A DNA stretch of 5,677 nucleotides from an uncultured Burkholderiaceae bacterium (GTDB lineage Bacteria; Pseudomonadota; Gammaproteobacteria; Burkholderiales; Burkholderiaceae_F): NCBI GenBank assembly GCA_937936215.1, contig CALGWX010000151.1:1-5677 (forward strand), read 5' to 3'. Positions within the stretch are counted from its first letter, which is position 1. Each line of letters opens with the position of its first letter. Under the pieces are notes generated by a model that saw only the letters and a program-made list of their open reading frames with translations, was not told the origin of the DNA and did no database searches. Made by a program: the position numbers and the translations under genes. Below, piece after piece: positions 4,606-5,677 of this stretch.

Positions 4606-5677
4606 ATGACCACTTCGCCCCTTGCCGGCAAGCCGGCCCCGAAGGATCTGCTGGTCGATCTCGGCCGGCTGGAAAGCGACTACTACGCCCGCGTCCCCGA
4701 TGCGGCCGATGCCGCGCAGCGCGTGGCCTTTGGCACCAGCGGCCATCGCGGCTCCTCGCTGCGGGGCTCGTTCAACGAGGCACACATCCTTGCCATCACG
4801 CAGGCGATCTGCGAGTACCGGGCGGGCAAAGGCATCGACGGGCCGCTGTTCATGGGCAAAGACACGCACGCACTGTCGGGGCCGGCGCAGCGCACCGCCC
4901 TCGAGGTGCTCGCCGCCCACGGCGTGCCGACGATCATCCAGCGCGACGACGGCTTCACGCCGACACCGGCGATCTCGCGCGCGATCCTCGCGCACAACCG
5001 CGGCCGCAGCGCGGGTCTGGCCGACGGCATCGTGATCACGCCGTCGCACAACCCGCCCGACGATGGCGGCTTCAAGTACAACCCGCCCGACGGCGGGCCG
5101 GCGGACACGCAGGTCACGAAGGCGATCGAGGAGCGCGCCAACGCGCTGCTGCGCGAAGGCAACCGCGGCGTCAGGCGCGTGGCCTACGAGGCAGCGCTGC
5201 GCGCGCCGACGACGCGGCAGGACGATTTCGTGCGGCCCTATGTGGAGGACCTGCGCCATGTCATCGACATGGACGCGATCCGCGCCGCCGGCCTGAAGCT
5301 CGCGGTCGATCCGCTCGGCGGTGCCGGCATCGGCTACTGGGGGCCGATCAACGCCGTCTACGGGCTCGACATCGCGGTGGTCAACCCGGCCGTCGACCCG
5401 ACGTTCGCGTTCATGACCGTCGACCACGACGGCCGGATCCGCATGGACTGCTCCAGCCCGTACGCGATGGCGGGGCTGGTCGGGCTGAAGGACCGCTATC
5501 GCGTCGCCTTCGGCAACGATCCGGATGCGGACCGCCACGGCATCGTCGCGCCGTCGGCGGGGCTGATGAATCCGAACCACTACCTGGCGGTGGCGATCCG
5601 CTATCTCCTCACCCACCGGCCGCAGTGGCCGGCGACCGCCGGGGTGGGCAAGACGCTGGTCAGCAGCTCGCTGATCG
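4606..5677 (+). CDS. pgm: Phosphoglucomutase, alpha-D-glucose-specific (5' part, runs off window)
   Basis: Interconverts glucose 1-phosphate and glucose 6-phosphate in the cytoplasm, linking glycolysis to glycogen and cell-surface sugar synthesis. The first 357 codons of a protein near 546 residues in E. coli are present, and the frame is open to the window edge. Seen: FGTSGHRGS (42-50), substrate/phosphate loop; KDTHALSGPA (85-94); GFTPTPA (116-122); the catalytic phosphoserine loop TPSHNPP with Ser147; YNPPDGGPADT (158-168); VDPLGGAGIGYW; RMDCSS; and the Mg-binding loop DPDADRHG (Asp305, Asp307, Asp309, Arg310). The text follows E. coli Pgm almost residue by residue, which separates it from the shorter phosphomannomutase/ManB group. 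ATG 4606 is the only possible start after the in-frame stop at 4555-4557. It has no Shine-Dalgarno; the upstream bases are CGCGCCCACC. No relation to frd or the rhodanese is evident. Confidence 0.96.
   Translation, partial: MTTSPLAGKPAPKDLLVDLGRLESDYYARVPDAADAAQRVAFGTSGHRGSSLRGSFNEAHILAITQAICEYRAGKGIDGPLFMGKDTHALSGPAQRTALEVLAAHGVPTIIQRDDGFTPTPAISRAILAHNRGRSAGLADGIVITPSHNPPDDGGFKYNPPDGGPADTQVTKAIEERANALLREGNRGVRRVAYEAALRAPTTRQDDFVRPYVEDLRHVIDMDAIRAAGLKLAVDPLGGAGIGYWGPINAVYGLDIAVVNPAVDPTFAFMTVDHDGRIRMDCSSPYAMAGLVGLKDRYRVAFGNDPDADRHGIVAPSAGLMNPNHYLAVAIRYLLTHRPQWPATAGVGKTLVSSSLI

Noticed and set aside
2879..4609. 576-codon + strand frame spanning the end of frdB, the gap and the rhodanese
   Set aside because: It crosses two well-supported genes and an intergenic region out of phase and has no recognisable domain. 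It is a composition shadow.
3429..5616. Long minus-strand frames opposite the rhodanese and pgm (about 400 and 426 codons)
   Set aside because: They are antisense shadows of motif-bearing genes, with no domain similarity and no plausible ribosome-binding site seen.

Overview
The window is very GC-rich (roughly two-thirds G+C or more by eye) with strong G/C bias at third codon positions. It reads as chromosomal DNA of a Gram-negative bacterium, most likely a betaproteobacterium (Burkholderiales or Rhodocyclales). The grounds are the frdC-frdA-frdB order of a Wolinella-type di-heme fumarate reductase, a signal-peptide rhodanese, an E. coli-like phosphoglucomutase, and an intergenic repeat that resembles, from memory, a GCCCCCACGCTCGC...CCCCCCGAGGGGGC family scattered through Burkholderiales genomes. 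The taxonomic call is inference.

Layout, all on the + strand: (1) 1-271, the 3' end of frdC, the membrane di-heme cytochrome b subunit; (2) 272-425, a hairpin-rich intergenic repeat that separates frdC from frdA and is open as a 53-codon small ORF linking the two genes; (3) 426-2429, frdA, the flavoprotein; (4) 2430-2486, a short gap with a 16-bp perfect palindrome; (5) 2487-3281, frdB, the iron-sulfur subunit; (6) 3282-3413, an intergenic region with nested hairpins and a promoter/operator-like dyad; (7) 3414-4400, a periplasmic two-domain rhodanese; (8) 4401-4605, an intergenic region with a strong hairpin and only a weak promoter candidate; (9) 4606-5677, the first 357 codons of pgm, which runs off the window.

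The three Frd subunits form one complex. FrdA reduces fumarate (or oxidises succinate) in the cytoplasm, FrdB carries electrons through three Fe-S clusters, and FrdC exchanges them with membrane quinone. The rhodanese and pgm appear to be separate transcription units, and no functional link to frd is evident beyond proximity.

The window holds ordinary metabolic genes, and I see no defence system, mobile element with its own transposase, CRISPR array or RNA gene. The most unusual points are the repeat lodged exactly at the frdC/frdA junction, where removing it in silico would restore an ideal ribosome-binding site and ATGA overlap, and a CsoR/CstR-like dyad overlapping the probable rhodanese promoter.
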